This document shows, in pieces, positions 11,873 through 25,064 of a stretch of DNA of 64,000 nt (the first letter of the stretch is position 1; each line of letters begins with the position of its first letter). The notes under the pieces were generated by a model that saw only the letters and a program-made list of their open reading frames with translations, ran no database searches and was not told the DNA's origin. This stretch comes from Blakeslea trispora (Eukaryota; Mucoromycota; Mucoromycetes; Mucorales; Choanephoraceae). The stretch is taken from NCBI GenBank assembly GCA_025331445.1, contig JAIWNE010000001.1, forward strand, positions 434,001 through 498,000, read 5' to 3'. A program made the position numbers and the translations under genes.

Positions 11873-14573
11873 CTAGAACAGAATTAATATAAACAAGGAA
11901 AACACTTTACCTTGTGCAGGACAAATCAAAGCAGCAGTGTCTTCGACAGTTACTTGATGAAGTCTATGTCTAAATCTATATTGTACGAGGAGTTTCTTTT
12001 TCTCACCCAAACAAGGATCATAAAAGCCGAGAATGTTTGACTGTCATAGGTGTTATTTTTGATATTTGTATACACAAAAAATTAAAAAAAAATTCTGTAC
12101 CTTTGAATGTCCGCCGGGGATAGTCAGTCTCGACTCATGAACAAGCGTTTGAATCACCATGGTTACGTCGATCACTCCTTCTTCTGCTCCGTTTTCCAGA
12201 TTTTGGAAATGACCATAAAGGGCTTTTACAATAACCAGTCCTACAGAAAAAAAAGGAATAGTTTGAATCAATCCAACAAACAAGAAACTCACTGTCTATA
12301 CCATCCTGTTTGTTTTCTTCTTGTCTTCTCTTTCGCTCAGCAATATCTGTCATGAGTGATTGAGCATCTAATGCTTCCTGTTTACGATTCTCAAGATATT
12401 CAGCATGTTCCTCACGTAATTCTTCAATTTTTCTACCATTGGTCAATGTTAGTACGTTGTTTGATTAAAAGGAATCACAAAAGCAAATTCATTCTGTAAA
12501 TCTTACTGTTGAATTAATCGTTTTCTGCGGGGCTTCAACACCCATTGATCAATAGCCAAAGCTACCGAGGCTGGAATTACAGCTCCAAAGAACGCTAATC
12601 TTAGATCGAAATCAGCAGAAAGAATAATAGGCAATACTGCCTTTTGACCAAGACGTGAAATTCTAAAACAAACAAACAGATAAATTGCTTGTCACTCGTC
12701 TCCTTTTTATCTTTCTAATCAACAATCTCCTGTTTCCTCTTCATTCTCCTTCTTTCTCTCTTTCTTTTCTCTTCTCCTCTTTCTTTCTTTTGTGTGCATT
12801 CGCCTTGTTTTCATTTCCTTCTCTTTTTTTCAAGTGTACCCCCTTACCTAAACTTAACAATAACACCTGAAGGTAATCCGCATTCCATGGACATACCGAC
12901 CCTTGTATGTTGTGACAACTTGTGATCACTTCCAATACTTGTTGTTATACCACCTTGAGAAGACAGCGAGCATGAAAGACGAAGACGAGCTTGATTGGGC
13001 AACTTGTAACTGTATTCACCGGCAATATGAGATGCCATAATACCAGTCTATAACTTTATGAGTTTCCTTGACATATTAAACTCTAAAGTGAGAAATTAAA
13101 GTTTACCTGAATTTCACCACTGTAATTTGCCTTTTTGTTCATACCAGCCATACCAAGTGAGACAGAAGACTTGTCCATCTTGCGTGAGACATCACCTCCC
13201 CATCCAAGGAGAGACCATTCACCTGTACGATAAGTGATATAACCTGTTGTTGCAGCAAAGAGTCGACGACCAGCAGTAACAGTAAGGATTGGGGGATCAT
13301 GAATAGAGTTAAGTTGAGCAGTTGAATTGATAAAACTAGTTGATATCAATAAAGAATCCTCCTCCACCTTGCTTTATGTATTACGTTACCTGTCAGATGA
13401 TACAGAATAATATGTCTTTAATGTAAGCATTCTTGGCTTTAACATAGTAGCAGTCAACTACATCAAAACATGTTAGCATAGGAACAAATTGAAACTTCAA
13501 CATAATTGTTGTTTACCTCTCCCCATAACTTGGGAGAAACTGTATGACGAACAGTACCCAAGATGTTTCCACCACCCATTCCAGCACGGGAGACCATGGT
13601 GCCACCCACAATGGCTTGTGTTTGAGGGCCTATTTGTGTCTGGCCAAGAAAAACATGAGTCAATTCATATGATGTTCAATAGCAATTCAGTCTTACTTCG
13701 AATGTGTGGCGCATAAACAATTGTTGTGACTGAACCTTTGTTAGAGCATGTAAAGGGTTCTTTCTTTTTTTGGGTTGAGGAATAGGCTGACCAAAACCAG
13801 CAAAGACAGGTGGTTCATAAGGATCAAATACTTGTGTAGCATCTAAAGTAAGTTGAAATTCGCCTCTAGATCGAACCAAATTCTCTAATTCTTGTTCACG
13901 CTTTTGCTTTGCCTTCTTTTCGTATTCTTCTCTCAACTAACCATTTCGAAGAAAGAGAGGTCAATTAGGACATTGATGGTTTTCTTTTTCTCGAATTTAC
14001 TTCTTCAGTCGATTTGTATCGTGGTCCAAGATCCCAAGTAGCATTCAATCCCTCTTCACCATAAGTGTCATAAATGGCTCTCTTCTGAGGACTGCTTAAT
14101 ACTATTGCTCAAAGTCAATAGTCTGCTCTGAAAAAAAAAATCTTTTAGCTGATCAATTGAATACCTTCATAGGCTTTTTGAACCACTTGAAATCTCGATT
14201 CTGCCATCTTTTTCTTTGATTCGTCTGTGTGCTATTTTTTTTTTTATAAGCGCAAAGTATTCTATCAGATGACAATTGATTTTTTATCACTTTATCCTTT
14301 TTGCTTGTACCTTGTCGGGATGAAAGAAACGACAAAGCTTCTTGTAGGATTCTTTTATCTCTTCTTCTGAAGCCTTTTTAATTATTGAGAAAGGGTTGTT
14401 AAGTACGAGGCAGTAATTTTTTTTTCTTTTTGACATACTTTTCTAGAGATGTTCAAGACACCATAATAATCAGCAGAAGAAGGGGCCAAGTCTTTCTCGA
14501 GCTTCTGTAACTCGTCTTCGTCTACTTCGTGAACCTCATGGTCGATCGTCTGTGTGTATTCGTAAGGATCCAT
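11873..14573 (-). CDS. DnaJ homolog, DNAJC11-like mitochondrial J protein
   Basis: A multi-exon minus-strand gene starting at the ATG 14573 (MDPYEYTQTI). After about 35 acidic residues comes a J domain, ADYYGVLNIS, with the HPD motif in RFFHPDK near 14310. Downstream exons encode a long beta-rich region (11.9-13.7 kb) with TGYITYRTGEWSLLGWGGD and SCSLSSQGGITTSIGSD. This ends in a DUF3395-type segment, ILGFYDPCLGEKKKLLVQYR and RLHQVTVEDTAALICP. An N-terminal J domain plus C-terminal DUF3395 is the DNAJC11 architecture. That protein associates with the MICOS/SAM complexes at mitochondrial outer-inner membrane contacts and recruits Hsp70. The 3' end is uncertain: reading on gives a stop at 11873, while splicing a possible 39-nt intron would move it to 11853. 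Confidence 0.85.
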
Positions 14574-15624
14574 TCTACTGAGTTTTAGCAGAATAGAATA
14601 AAACAAAAAAGAAAAGAGTGAGAGAGAGAGGGAAAAAAATCAAGCAAATATGAATGGGATTGAAATTTGGCAGGACTACCCTTGTGTGCACAATAGCGCC
14701 TTCATTTTTTTTAACACTTTTTTTTCCCCATTATTCATTCATACTCTTTCTTTACGCATTAACGCTTTATTGGCCAAGAAGCATACATTTTATTGTAAAA
14801 GATATATAGGATAAAGCAAAGAACAAAAGAGTGAGAGAGCCCTATTATTCCAATGTACTTTTATGCATTTCCTTCACACTCACTATGCAGTCATAAACAA
14901 CTGTTATGCAGCCAACATAAACAGTTTTATCATTGAGCCAACTTGAACAGCCAAAAGACAAACTATCTTGGAATGCTTCAAGCATTGAATTGAAGATAAT
15001 CTAGCATGTGTCTGCCTTGGACTTATTAAGCTTAAAGATCGAAGAAACAAGAGCTTTATCAGTTCAAGTTATGTTTGTACATCCTTTATTTGTTAGCAAC
15101 ACTCAAACAAGCACTATGACGAATATATCTCTATTGATGCTAGAAAAGCTGAACCTTCTCCATGTCTACTTGAGTTTTTTTTTGTGCATGGAATGTGCAT
15201 AAGGTAAATAGGAAAAAAAAAAAGAACAGGCATGAGGTATTTTATATGCCCAAAAAATAAACGAAACCCACCCAAAGAGAAAACGTCATTAAGCTAAAGG
15301 ACAGTTTGTTTGTATTGGTAGAGGAGCAAGTAGATACAAAGCTCATGGCTTCCATATATAATAGCGGGTACATTGAAAGTGTCCAGAGTACAATTTGAGT
15401 GCATGTCAATATCATGTATCTTGAAAGTAGTACAATAAACTCTAAGGCAAGTCTTGAACGACTTACTTTGTTTAGATTTATAGCAAAAAAAAAAAAAAGC
15501 ATAAAATAACTTGAACTTCATGACATTTCTTGATTATCAACAGAATGAGTCTTTTATTGATACGAAATTGAAATTAGTTCGTCTTCAAAAGATATATACA
15601 AACAAAATAGAAGAGTAATAGTTG
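14574..15624. other. intergenic region, no gene seen
   Basis: About 1 kb upstream of the DNAJC11-like gene and downstream of the Usb1 gene. It has a GAGAGAGAG stretch near 14617 in the likely 5' UTR and several poly-T and poly-A tracts. Open frames on both strands have no motif support. Confidence 0.4.
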
Positions 15625-16553
15625 CTAGCTGAGAGAGACTTGTTCTACGCGGTTACCCATTTTGATATATATCTTTGAGATAAAAAAGTTTTGGTCTACT
15701 ATAGGGTCGATTGCTTTGGGTGGTATGCAAAGAGACTCAATCTTACTCTGCTCTAAAGACCAGGCAATACTTGTATGAAATCGAGGTGGATCATAGAATA
15801 CAGGCTTATGGAATTGAGTCATCACTTTATCTATACATTTCATACAATGCATAAGCTATAAGAAAGGTTTAAAAAAGGGAGAGTATGAGTATGTTCTCTG
15901 CAAACCAAATGAACCACGCCCTTCATCTCACCTCGTTGTAGCCTTTCCCCACTTCTAGTGTCATAAAAGAGCGTGTCTTTTCATCATTTGTTAGAGGGGC
16001 CAATTGAGCAAAAGCGATATCGAAGCAAGCAATGCCTTGCAATGCATTCGAAACTGCTTGTGCAAACGAATCCAACTGATGCTTCCTCAAGTAAACAGGT
16101 CTACACAAGCTAATATGTTGCTCTTCGATAGGCTCAAGGCCATTCAAGTAATCTGTCAGACACTCGAGTTCGCTTGAAAGGTTCACTAGTGAACATATTG
16201 AATAAATGTGCATGAGAGAGGAAAAGCTTTGTTATTGCTAAATACCTTTACAATAAACGTAAGTAGCCCAGCTATCATGTCTATGACTAACAGCACGTAC
16301 TCTCCCTTTGTGCTTTTCATCATTTGTTGGTGTTGGTGTTGGTAGTTGAGGTTCAAAGAAGGAAGGTAGTTTTGGTAACTTGGTACTGTACAGAAAAAAA
16401 AAACTTTTTTTTTAGATATTTGGCGTTTAGCTTTGTTATTTCTCAAATAATTTACTTTTCGCTCACAAGGTCGCTAGAGGCCTTCCGTTTCAGTTGCCCG
16501 AGATCTTCTTCTTCCTCTGATGATGAACTGTTATAGTCAACGATGGAGGCCAT
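15625..16553 (-). CDS. USB1: U6 snRNA phosphodiesterase Usb1
   Basis: A minus-strand spliced gene from ATG 16553 (MASIVDYNSSSS, then acidic residues) to the stop at 15625. The two catalytic H-x-S/T motifs of the 2H phosphoesterase fold are both present: HISLCRP in exon 3 and FHTSIAWSL in the last exon, about 105 residues apart. The linker contains GRVRAVSHRHDSWATYVYCK and the helix ECLTDYLNGLEP, typical of Usb1. The enzyme trims the 3' oligo(U) tail of U6 snRNA in the nucleus, leaving a cyclic or 3' phosphate and stabilising U6 for splicing. Exon 1 is Ser/Glu-rich and probably disordered, as in homologues. Both catalytic histidines are intact. Confidence 0.88.
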
Positions 16554-16752
16554 GACAAAACTTGTATTTTTTTTCTTTAAATCTCAGCACCTTCAGATTC
16601 TTTCTCTTTTTTTCTTCTTTCTTTAATATTTCGCTAATATGAAGCAAGAAGCTATAAAGTTGGAAACCAAAGATAAAGGTTGACTTTAACAGAAAAAGTG
16701 ATAACAATAGTCATAATATTAATTTTAGCTGAGGAGATATTTTCTAATAGAA
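16554..16752. promoter_or_regulatory. shared divergent promoter of USB1 and the MEA1-like gene
   Basis: Only 199 bp separate the start codons of two divergently transcribed genes, so their promoters must share this segment. It holds pyrimidine runs (16568-16622) on the USB1 side and A/T-rich sequence towards the other start. No specific factor site was recognised. Confidence 0.5.
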
Positions 16753-17373
16753 ATGGCGCAAAATATCGATGAAGATTTTGTAGAAGACTTTGCACGTCAA
16801 TTAGACTCAAGTAAGCTTTGCTTTTTTTCTTAGTTGTTTTTGTTTGCATCTAGTTGATTGATTGCACCCAATCAAGTTGTGCGTATTCAGGATGATAATA
16901 GAGAAGAAGTACAAGAAGAGGAAGAATTTGTTAACGAAGATACATATGGGTATCAGCAAATTCCTCAAGATGAAGATATGTATCAACAGCTCATGTCAGA
17001 TGAAGAAGAAGAAGAAGTGGAAGAAGCGGATTTGGATGCACCTTTAGTAATTGAAGTAGAACCCTCAAATCAATTGAATTCAGGTAATATAAAGAAAAAA
17101 AAGAGGGAAAAAGGGAAGAAAATAACAATTCTAACAAAATAATAATAGAAACATCTGACTTGATTAAATCTATTATGAGCAATATTCAGCTATCAAATGA
17201 TGCGATACCAGGTAAGAAAAAAAAAAAAAAAAAAAAAAAAAGGAATAAAAATAGACGCGCCTATCTAAACTACAATCTCTTTTTTTTTTTTTATTTATTT
17301 ATTTATTTATTTATTAGACTGGGCTAAAAAAATACCAGAAGATGCATGGCTTCCGCGCGTTAAGGACAATTGA
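16753..17373 (+). CDS. acidic protein resembling male-enhanced antigen 1 (MEA1) family
   Basis: Four exons (16753-16810, 16877-17083, about 17150-17210, 17318-17373) give about 128 residues. The order is MAQNIDEDFVEDFARQLDS, a Glu-rich stretch with YGYQQIPQDEDMYQQL, an acidic run of E/D, a helix LIKSIMSNIQL, and the ending IPDWAKKIPEDAWLPRVKDN. The acidic body with a YxxIPQD/E motif and a terminal PxWAxxxPxxxW segment resembles the MEA1 family, whose molecular role is unknown. I recognise the family by this C-terminal motif only. The introns are unusual: one holds a run of more than 20 A and the tandem ATTT repeat. All four splice joints preserve frame. Confidence 0.5.
17215..17316. repeat. 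poly-A tract and tandem TTTA repeat inside an intron
   Basis: Within the third intron of the MEA1-like gene there is a poly-A run of over 20 bases (about 17218-17240). A poly-T run and then about six TTTA units (about 17291-17316) immediately precede the splice acceptor. Both are likely length-polymorphic. Confidence 0.75.
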
Positions 17374-17924
17374 AATAAAATCGCAACTTTCATCTATTCA
17401 AATAAAGAAAAGGAGAAAGAGGGAGTAAAGAAAAGTATGGGAGGGGGGGTAAGGATAGAAATAAGAAAAAGCTGTACGCGTGGTATTAACTGTGTGCGCA
17501 CACACAGAAGATAGATAGGCCCAGAGGAACGAATAGTAAGACTTATAAGTCTAATAAGGCAAAAAATCAAGCGTGTTTAAACCGTCAGTGACTGTCCCGC
17601 TATAAAATAGCGCGTATCTATTGGTCGAAAAAGACCTGCAAAATTATGTGTACTATACTTCTCACACTGTAAGGAAATTTTTTCTCCTAATAAAAACTTA
17701 CACTGAAATTTATTACGCCCTTTTTTTTTTTTTTCTCTCTTTCTTACGTATATCATATATATATAAAAAGACAGTAAGTATTTCAATGAAAGTTACAGAG
17801 CTTGCCCTGTATTTTACATTCATCATTGAAGGAATAATGAAAGAAAAAGAAGGGGGGAAAAGGATGATTGAATGAATTTAACTAAATTTTCTTTTTTTTT
17901 TAAAAAAATAAAAAAGTAACTCAA
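17374..17924. other. NHP6 upstream region with TATA-centred palindrome
   Basis: This 551-bp spacer precedes the HMG gene. It contains a 15-bp palindrome, CGCTATAAAATAGCG, at 17598-17612 embedding a TATAAAA box about 315 bp before the ATG. A CACACACA/TGTGTG inverted pair lies near 17492-17507. The region just before the ATG is A/T homopolymer-rich, a common leader type for highly expressed genes here. No coding sequence was found. Confidence 0.35.
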
Positions 17925-18423
17925 ATGCCTAAGGAAACTACCAAGACCACTAAGCGCGCTGCCGCTGCCAAGCCTGAAGAAAAGAAGCGTCGTACCAAGA
18001 AGGACCCCAATTCCCCTAAGCGTGGTTTGTCTGCATACATGTTCTTCTCTCAAGAACGCAGAGCTACTGTCAAGGAAGAAAACCCTGAAGCTTCATTTGG
18101 TAAATATAACTGACCACTTTCTTTTTTTTTGTATAAAGAAATGGTCTGTAAAATTTGTTTATATTTAACCATTATTGTTAGGTCAAATCGGTAAGATCCT
18201 TGGTGAAAAGTGGCAAGCTATGTCTGCAGAGGAAAAGAAGGTAATAAACAAAAAGAAAAGAGACAGAAAGAACGATGCTAATATGTTGTTCTACAGCCCT
18301 ATGTTGAAAAGGCTGAAGCTGACAAGAAGCGTTATGAAAGTGAAAAGGCTTCTGCTGTAAGTAATAGACTCTGTATGAGATGCAAACATGTGACTAATGT
18401 GCTTTTTTGCATTATAGAAATAA
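17925..18423 (+). CDS. NHP6: HMG-box chromatin protein, NHP6 type
   Basis: Four exons from ATG 17925; the last contributes only the final Lys codon and the stop (18418-18423). The protein is about 100 residues: a basic Lys/Ala/Thr-rich N-terminus, then [54 protein letters not shown]. One HMG box preceded by a basic tail, with no acidic tail, is the Nhp6 form. Such proteins bind and bend DNA without sequence specificity and assist FACT and transcription initiation. Codon usage is strongly biased, fitting high expression. Splicing through three short introns is needed to obtain the intact box. Confidence 0.92.
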
Positions 18424-20462
18424 ATAAGCTCAATTCCCTACTCAACCTTGCTTGTATCTCTTGTCTATATGCTTACTCTAATCTTTATTCCATAAAAAAC
18501 AATAAAATACTAAAAAGTTAAAAATATAAAGGGCTTATTTTTTTTTTTTACAAATTTTTATTTCAAAAAAAAAAAATGCAGCAACTTTGTTGAGTCTAGG
18601 ATTTCTTTTTCCTCTCCTCTTTATTTTATTCTTAACAACAGACTAAACTTATCCTAGAAAAAGAGAAGCTGAGAAACATATCATTTTAACTGATAAATAG
18701 CCTTTTAATTTAATCCAAGGCAAAGGGGGCGCCGCCTAGAATAATAATGAGTTCCAATCTGTTCGAATCAATCAGAATACAGACTGAGGACAGCAGCTGC
18801 TGTTGTTTATAAGTGTTTTTGATATTATTCTTGGCAAATCAAAAGCTTGTTTCTAAATGAAATATACACGTTTCTTTGTTATAGCGCTGAAAGCTATTAT
18901 TATCAAGCACAAAAAAAAAAGAACGATACAAAATATCCTTGTACACAGTATTGTACTGTTCAGCCATCAGGCACTTATATGATGAGGCTTTTAAATCCAA
19001 CAAAACCACATCACCGAGATATCATTTATTATTCTGTCTGCAAGATGTATTTTTTTTTAAACGCGAAAAACACAAAGTAGGAAAAAAAAAGTAAAGAGGC
19101 GCTTCAGATGTGCAGAAACAATGAAGCTCTTACGCGTCATATATAAACTTGATTCAGTTTTTTCAGGACCTTTCTCAGAAAGAAAGCCATACTTTGGTCT
19201 AGCTTATCTGTAGTTGGATAAGTATATTATCTCACAGTTGCTTTAGCTTCTTTATTCATCTCTTTTCAAAAGTGGATATTTTTCTATGAGATCCAGTTCT
19301 TAGCTTACAGATCCACAGTACAGCTGTAAAGACTTACTCGATCTCATTATTGCTCGCTTCATTAAATAGTCTTCAAGAACAAAAAAAAGGATGTCATAGT
19401 CACTCAATCATATTCTTTGATGTAAGAGTATTCTCAAGAATACGAACACTCTTGGATAAAGTGGCTATTGTGATGTTTTACTTCTTGTGATAAGCATGAT
19501 AATAAAGACACGAGAAGTGAGACTTGATATATGCTTTTCATGATACTTTTCATTTATATATAGTAAGTCATTCGCGTTTTGCCATCCATAGAGTTGTTCA
19601 ATATCACTATATACAGTCGCTATACAATCAACTGAATTCAGTCATTCTACATATCAGTATATGCTATCATAGGCCGGTTGATAACCAACTTCTACAGATG
19701 AAGCACATATCGTGTTAACGGTTGCAAGAGAACAGCAGGCGCTTTCATGCGTATATAAAAATGAAAGAAAAAAAAAAAAGACTAGGCTGAATAGGGCAAA
19801 TCCCTTGCGAAACAAATCTTTGTTGCGATATTAAAGCCATTACCTTCATTGTCACTATAGTTGTCCTCAATAATACTTATGACAAATTTGTATATTGATC
19901 TGGAAGTGGCTCGCATCACCGCAGAATATACTTTTATGATCAAATTCAGCAGAACTTGTGGCCTCAAAGCACAATTCATTAAAAGTTATCCAGTCAAAAG
20001 TCTGCTGGCTAAAAAAAAAAAAGTCTATGAAGATGCGTCGATCAATTCAAGGGTAGCACTATGCATGGCTTGTTATGAGTCTGTGCTGACTAGTTCAATT
20101 ACCGATTGATCACTCATACACACACAAAAAAATAATGGGAACGCACTGTCAGTCCAAAAAAACATTTGCATAAGTCTAGTATCCAGGTACTAGAAATGCC
20201 CTCTTGACATGAATAGAAACGAACTTACATCAACCAAGACATTTCTGTGTAGCAAAGGAGGCCGATCGGCCTTTCAACAGATGTAAAAGAAAAAGCGGAG
20301 AACAAGACTATTCGGCAGTGTCAATCAAAATGATCCAACCCATTTCCTTTTGTAGTAAAACTGTTCCAACCGCTAGAATCTAATAATAATAAAAAAAATC
20401 TTTTTGCTTTGGATTTCTACTTTTTTTCTCTCTTTTTCTTTCTTGTAGTTTTTTCTTTCTTT
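18424..20462. other. 2-kb intergenic region, no gene seen
   Basis: This stretch is between NHP6 and the MAM3-like gene. A/T homopolymers are common (18540-18575, 19081-19090). I checked open frames at 18847-19080, 19524-19718 and 19861-20109. None carries a recognisable motif or plausible splice-linked extension. No tRNA-like arm pair was found. Confidence 0.4.
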
Positions 20463-22230
20463 ATGTCAAGAACATATAGTATATCCAAAGCAAGAACACT
20501 TGTTGTTGCTGCAGCATCTTTATTCACAAGCATTTATGGTCAACCTCTGAACGCCCATATTGCACCAGAGATTGAGACGGAAGAGCCCGAGATTGAATAT
20601 GGTTCTGCTGAATTTTTTGAAAAATTAGTCGTCATCTTTGGCCTTGTTATTATCGGTGGTGTTTTTGCTGGTAAATCAAAGCATGTTGATTGGAAGTAAT
20701 GTACAAAGAATGTTTAATAATATCTCTTTTTCTTTTCTCAGGTCTTACTTTGGGTTTGATGGGTCTTGACGAAACAAACCTTCATGTACTTACTCAATCT
20801 GGTTCAGAAACTGAAAAGAAGCATGCCAAACAAGTACTCCGATTGCTTCATCGAGGTAAGCATTGGGTATTGGTTACCTTGCTTTTGTCCAATGTGATCG
20901 TCAATGAAACACTGCCTATTATTCTTGATGGTGTACTTGGTGGAGGCTGGAAAGCTGTTGTCATCTCTACTGCTCTTATTGTTATTTTCGGCGAGTAAGT
21001 ACACATAAAAAGGAAAGAGGAGAATTAGTGACTTCATAGTGTAATTTACTCATCATTAATTTTTATTATCCCTTTAGAGTTATTCCACAATGTACGTACT
21101 TGTTTACTTCATTAGTTACACAGACACAATGTAATAATTTCTTTGGTTTTTTCTTTTAAGCTATTTGTGTACGTTATGGCTTGGCTATTGGCGCCAAAAC
21201 GGCCCCGTAAGTAACAGATTTCTGTAAATCAGAAAATCAGATACCAAACCTAACTGTTTGTATGCTCTCTCTTTTTTTTAATAGTATGGTTCTTGCATTG
21301 ATGTATATCATGTATCCTATCGCTTACCCCACTGCCAAGTTGTTGGATTATGTATTGGGTGAATCACACGGTACGATCTACAAGAAGGCTGGTCTTAAAT
21401 CTCTCGTCTCTCTCCATCAATCGGTCAATCCCGCCGATGTTGATGCTTTGACTGAAGATGAAGTGACCATCATTGGTGCTGTACTCGACTTGAGATCCAA
21501 ACCTGTCTCTCAAATTATGACACCTATTGCTGATGTATTCACCCTGTCTACAGATGACATTTTGAACGAAGAGCTTGTCGATAAGATTTTGATTGCTGGC
21601 TATTCTCGTATCCCAGTTCATGCTCCTAACGATAGAATGAATTTTGTTGGTATGTTGCTTACCAAGCGTTTGATTACTTACGACCCTGAAGATGCTGTAC
21701 CTGTCAAGGATCTTCAAATCAGCACATTACCTGAAACCGGACCTGACACTAGCTGTCTTGATATTTTAAACTTTTTCCAAGAAGGCAAGAGTAAGTAAAA
21801 AGGATATAGTTGCGTAAAATCGATGTTTATCTAACGTATTATAGGTCACATGGCTTTAATTTCTAATGAACCTGGAGCTAACAGTGGTGCTTTGGGTGTA
21901 ATTACATTGGAAGATGTTATTGAGGAATTGATTGGTGAAGAGATTATTGATGAAACTGATGTTTATGTCGATGTTCATAACAAGATTCGAGTTGTTCGTC
22001 GCCAAGTACACAACGGTAGACGCAACAGCCGTTTAAATCGTCTGCTGTCTGCTCACAAGCGTAAGCCTGTTCGTGAAAGCTCTACGGACTCTGTTCGCGA
22101 TGGTAACAAAAAGGTAGTCGAGCCTTACTTGAAGCCTGTGTATGGCTCTGTCAATGATACCTCTATATTATCTACTTCACCCGAGCACCACAAAGGTGAA
22201 AACCAACCTCTTTTAAACAATAGACAGTAA
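20463..22230 (+). CDS. MAM3: MAM3/CNNM-like DUF21 and CBS-domain membrane protein
   Basis: Six exons; the ATG at 20463 ([20 protein letters not shown]) starts a probable signal or anchor segment. The DUF21 transmembrane region follows: [93 protein letters not shown]. Then come paired CBS motifs ([46 protein letters not shown]) and a basic Ser-rich tail. CNNM/CorC-type proteins handle divalent metals. Yeast Mam3 is vacuolar and affects manganese and magnesium homeostasis. One internal exon is only 14 nt (VIPQ region, near 21079-21092). The upstream ATG at 20409 would add only a Phe-rich tract and is less likely. Confidence 0.88.
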
Positions 22231-22371
22231 AATAAAAATTATGCATATTTGCCCTCAGTGACGTAAAAATGTGACTGTTAATAGACATTAAAAAACCTTT
22301 CTTTTTCGCTCTTCTTTTTTTTCTTTCTTGTTACATATACTTTATAGACACGTTTTTATTGCACCATTCAT

Positions 22372-24063
<1,692 letters not shown>

Positions 24064-24102
24064 ACAAACATAGCCATAATAAATATTCTTTTTTTTTCTG
24101 AT

Positions 24103-24931
24103 TTATATTAATAAGATGGTCAAATAAATGGCAAAACATGATATAATAAGAACAGAAGGCAATCGTTCCGGAGAGCTATTGGCTTCTTCGTGTGATACAG
24201 CAATGACCAGAGCCGCATTTTTTTCAGCAGCAGAGGCCATGGCAGGATTCATGGAATAAGTTGCTGTTTGGACTATTTTACCAATTCCCCAAGGTATTTC
24301 ATCACCATTTGGTTGTTTTGAATAGGCGGGTTTTTCCATCTGCCCCTCAGGATCAGCAATTCCAAATCGAGTAGTCCAGTTGACATCACCTTTGTCTATA
24401 GGATGGGTTAATGGCACATATGGCTTTTGTCGTTCTCTCATGTACCATTAGTAAATCTAAAAAAATAAATAGGTGCATATGGTTCCACTTTGGGTGCAGT
24501 CCATTTAAATGAAGTTGTGTTCATTGCATTTAAGCCCTATCATCTTTTGAGCGACTAGTGCTTTCTTTCTTTGCCTCTCTTTTATGCTCACATTACTTTG
24601 GCTACATTCTGTAAAAATTTCTGATTTGCATTATCACCAGTCATGAAATCTATCAATTCGTTTAAAAATCTAAATCAGCATCTCTTTTTCTTGTTATTTA
24701 CCTATGGCGAAGTTGGTCCATGTCTTTTTCATATGTGGCTGTTGCCGATCATCGACTATGTTAATGCAATGTTAGAACAAATGAAAAATAATAGACAAGA
24801 TATTCATTACACCAGACAATTTTATATTCTTGGCCTGTAGTCCAGATAGTGCCTGGCTCTGGATAGCTTGGTGCCATATCGGCACATACAAGTGAGCAAA
24901 ACAATGATAAAGCCAACAGAAACTTCAACAT
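24103..24931 (-). CDS. GPI-anchored KRE9/KNH1-like cell-surface protein
   Basis: A minus-strand gene of six exons from ATG 24931. It has signal peptide MLKFLLALSLFCSLVCA, then PSYPEPGTIWTTGQEYKIVW, a short exon DDRQQPHMKKTWTNFA, FMTGDNANQKFLQNVAK, GLNAMNTTSFKWTAPK and YAPIYFFRFTN. The last exon is DKGDVNWTTRFGIADPEG with a Ser/Ala-rich stalk and hydrophobic C-terminus (LPSVLIISCFAIYLTILLI). The P-x-G-x-x-W and YFxRFTND-WTTRF elements match the KRE9/KNH1 beta-sandwich repeat found in fungal GPI cell-wall proteins. These influence wall beta-glucan by an unknown mechanism. An apparent frameshift near 24460 disappears when a 50-nt intron (about 24450-24399) is removed. Confidence 0.7.
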
Positions 24932-25064
24932 TGGTATAGACGAGTTAGGAAAAGGAATACAGGCAAAGGAGAAAAGAGAAAAAAAATTATAGACAGAACT
25001 TAAAGAACCAAAGTTTGCTTTTTTGGTCACTGTAATCTATTTTTTGAGGTGGAAGATAATTCCA

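Noticed and set aside
24395..24480. Apparent frameshift and in-frame stop in the KRE9-like gene
   Set aside because: Counting seven T in the run and removing the GTACAT...CTATAG intron restores one frame through YFFRFTND-KGDVNWTTRF, so no break is needed.
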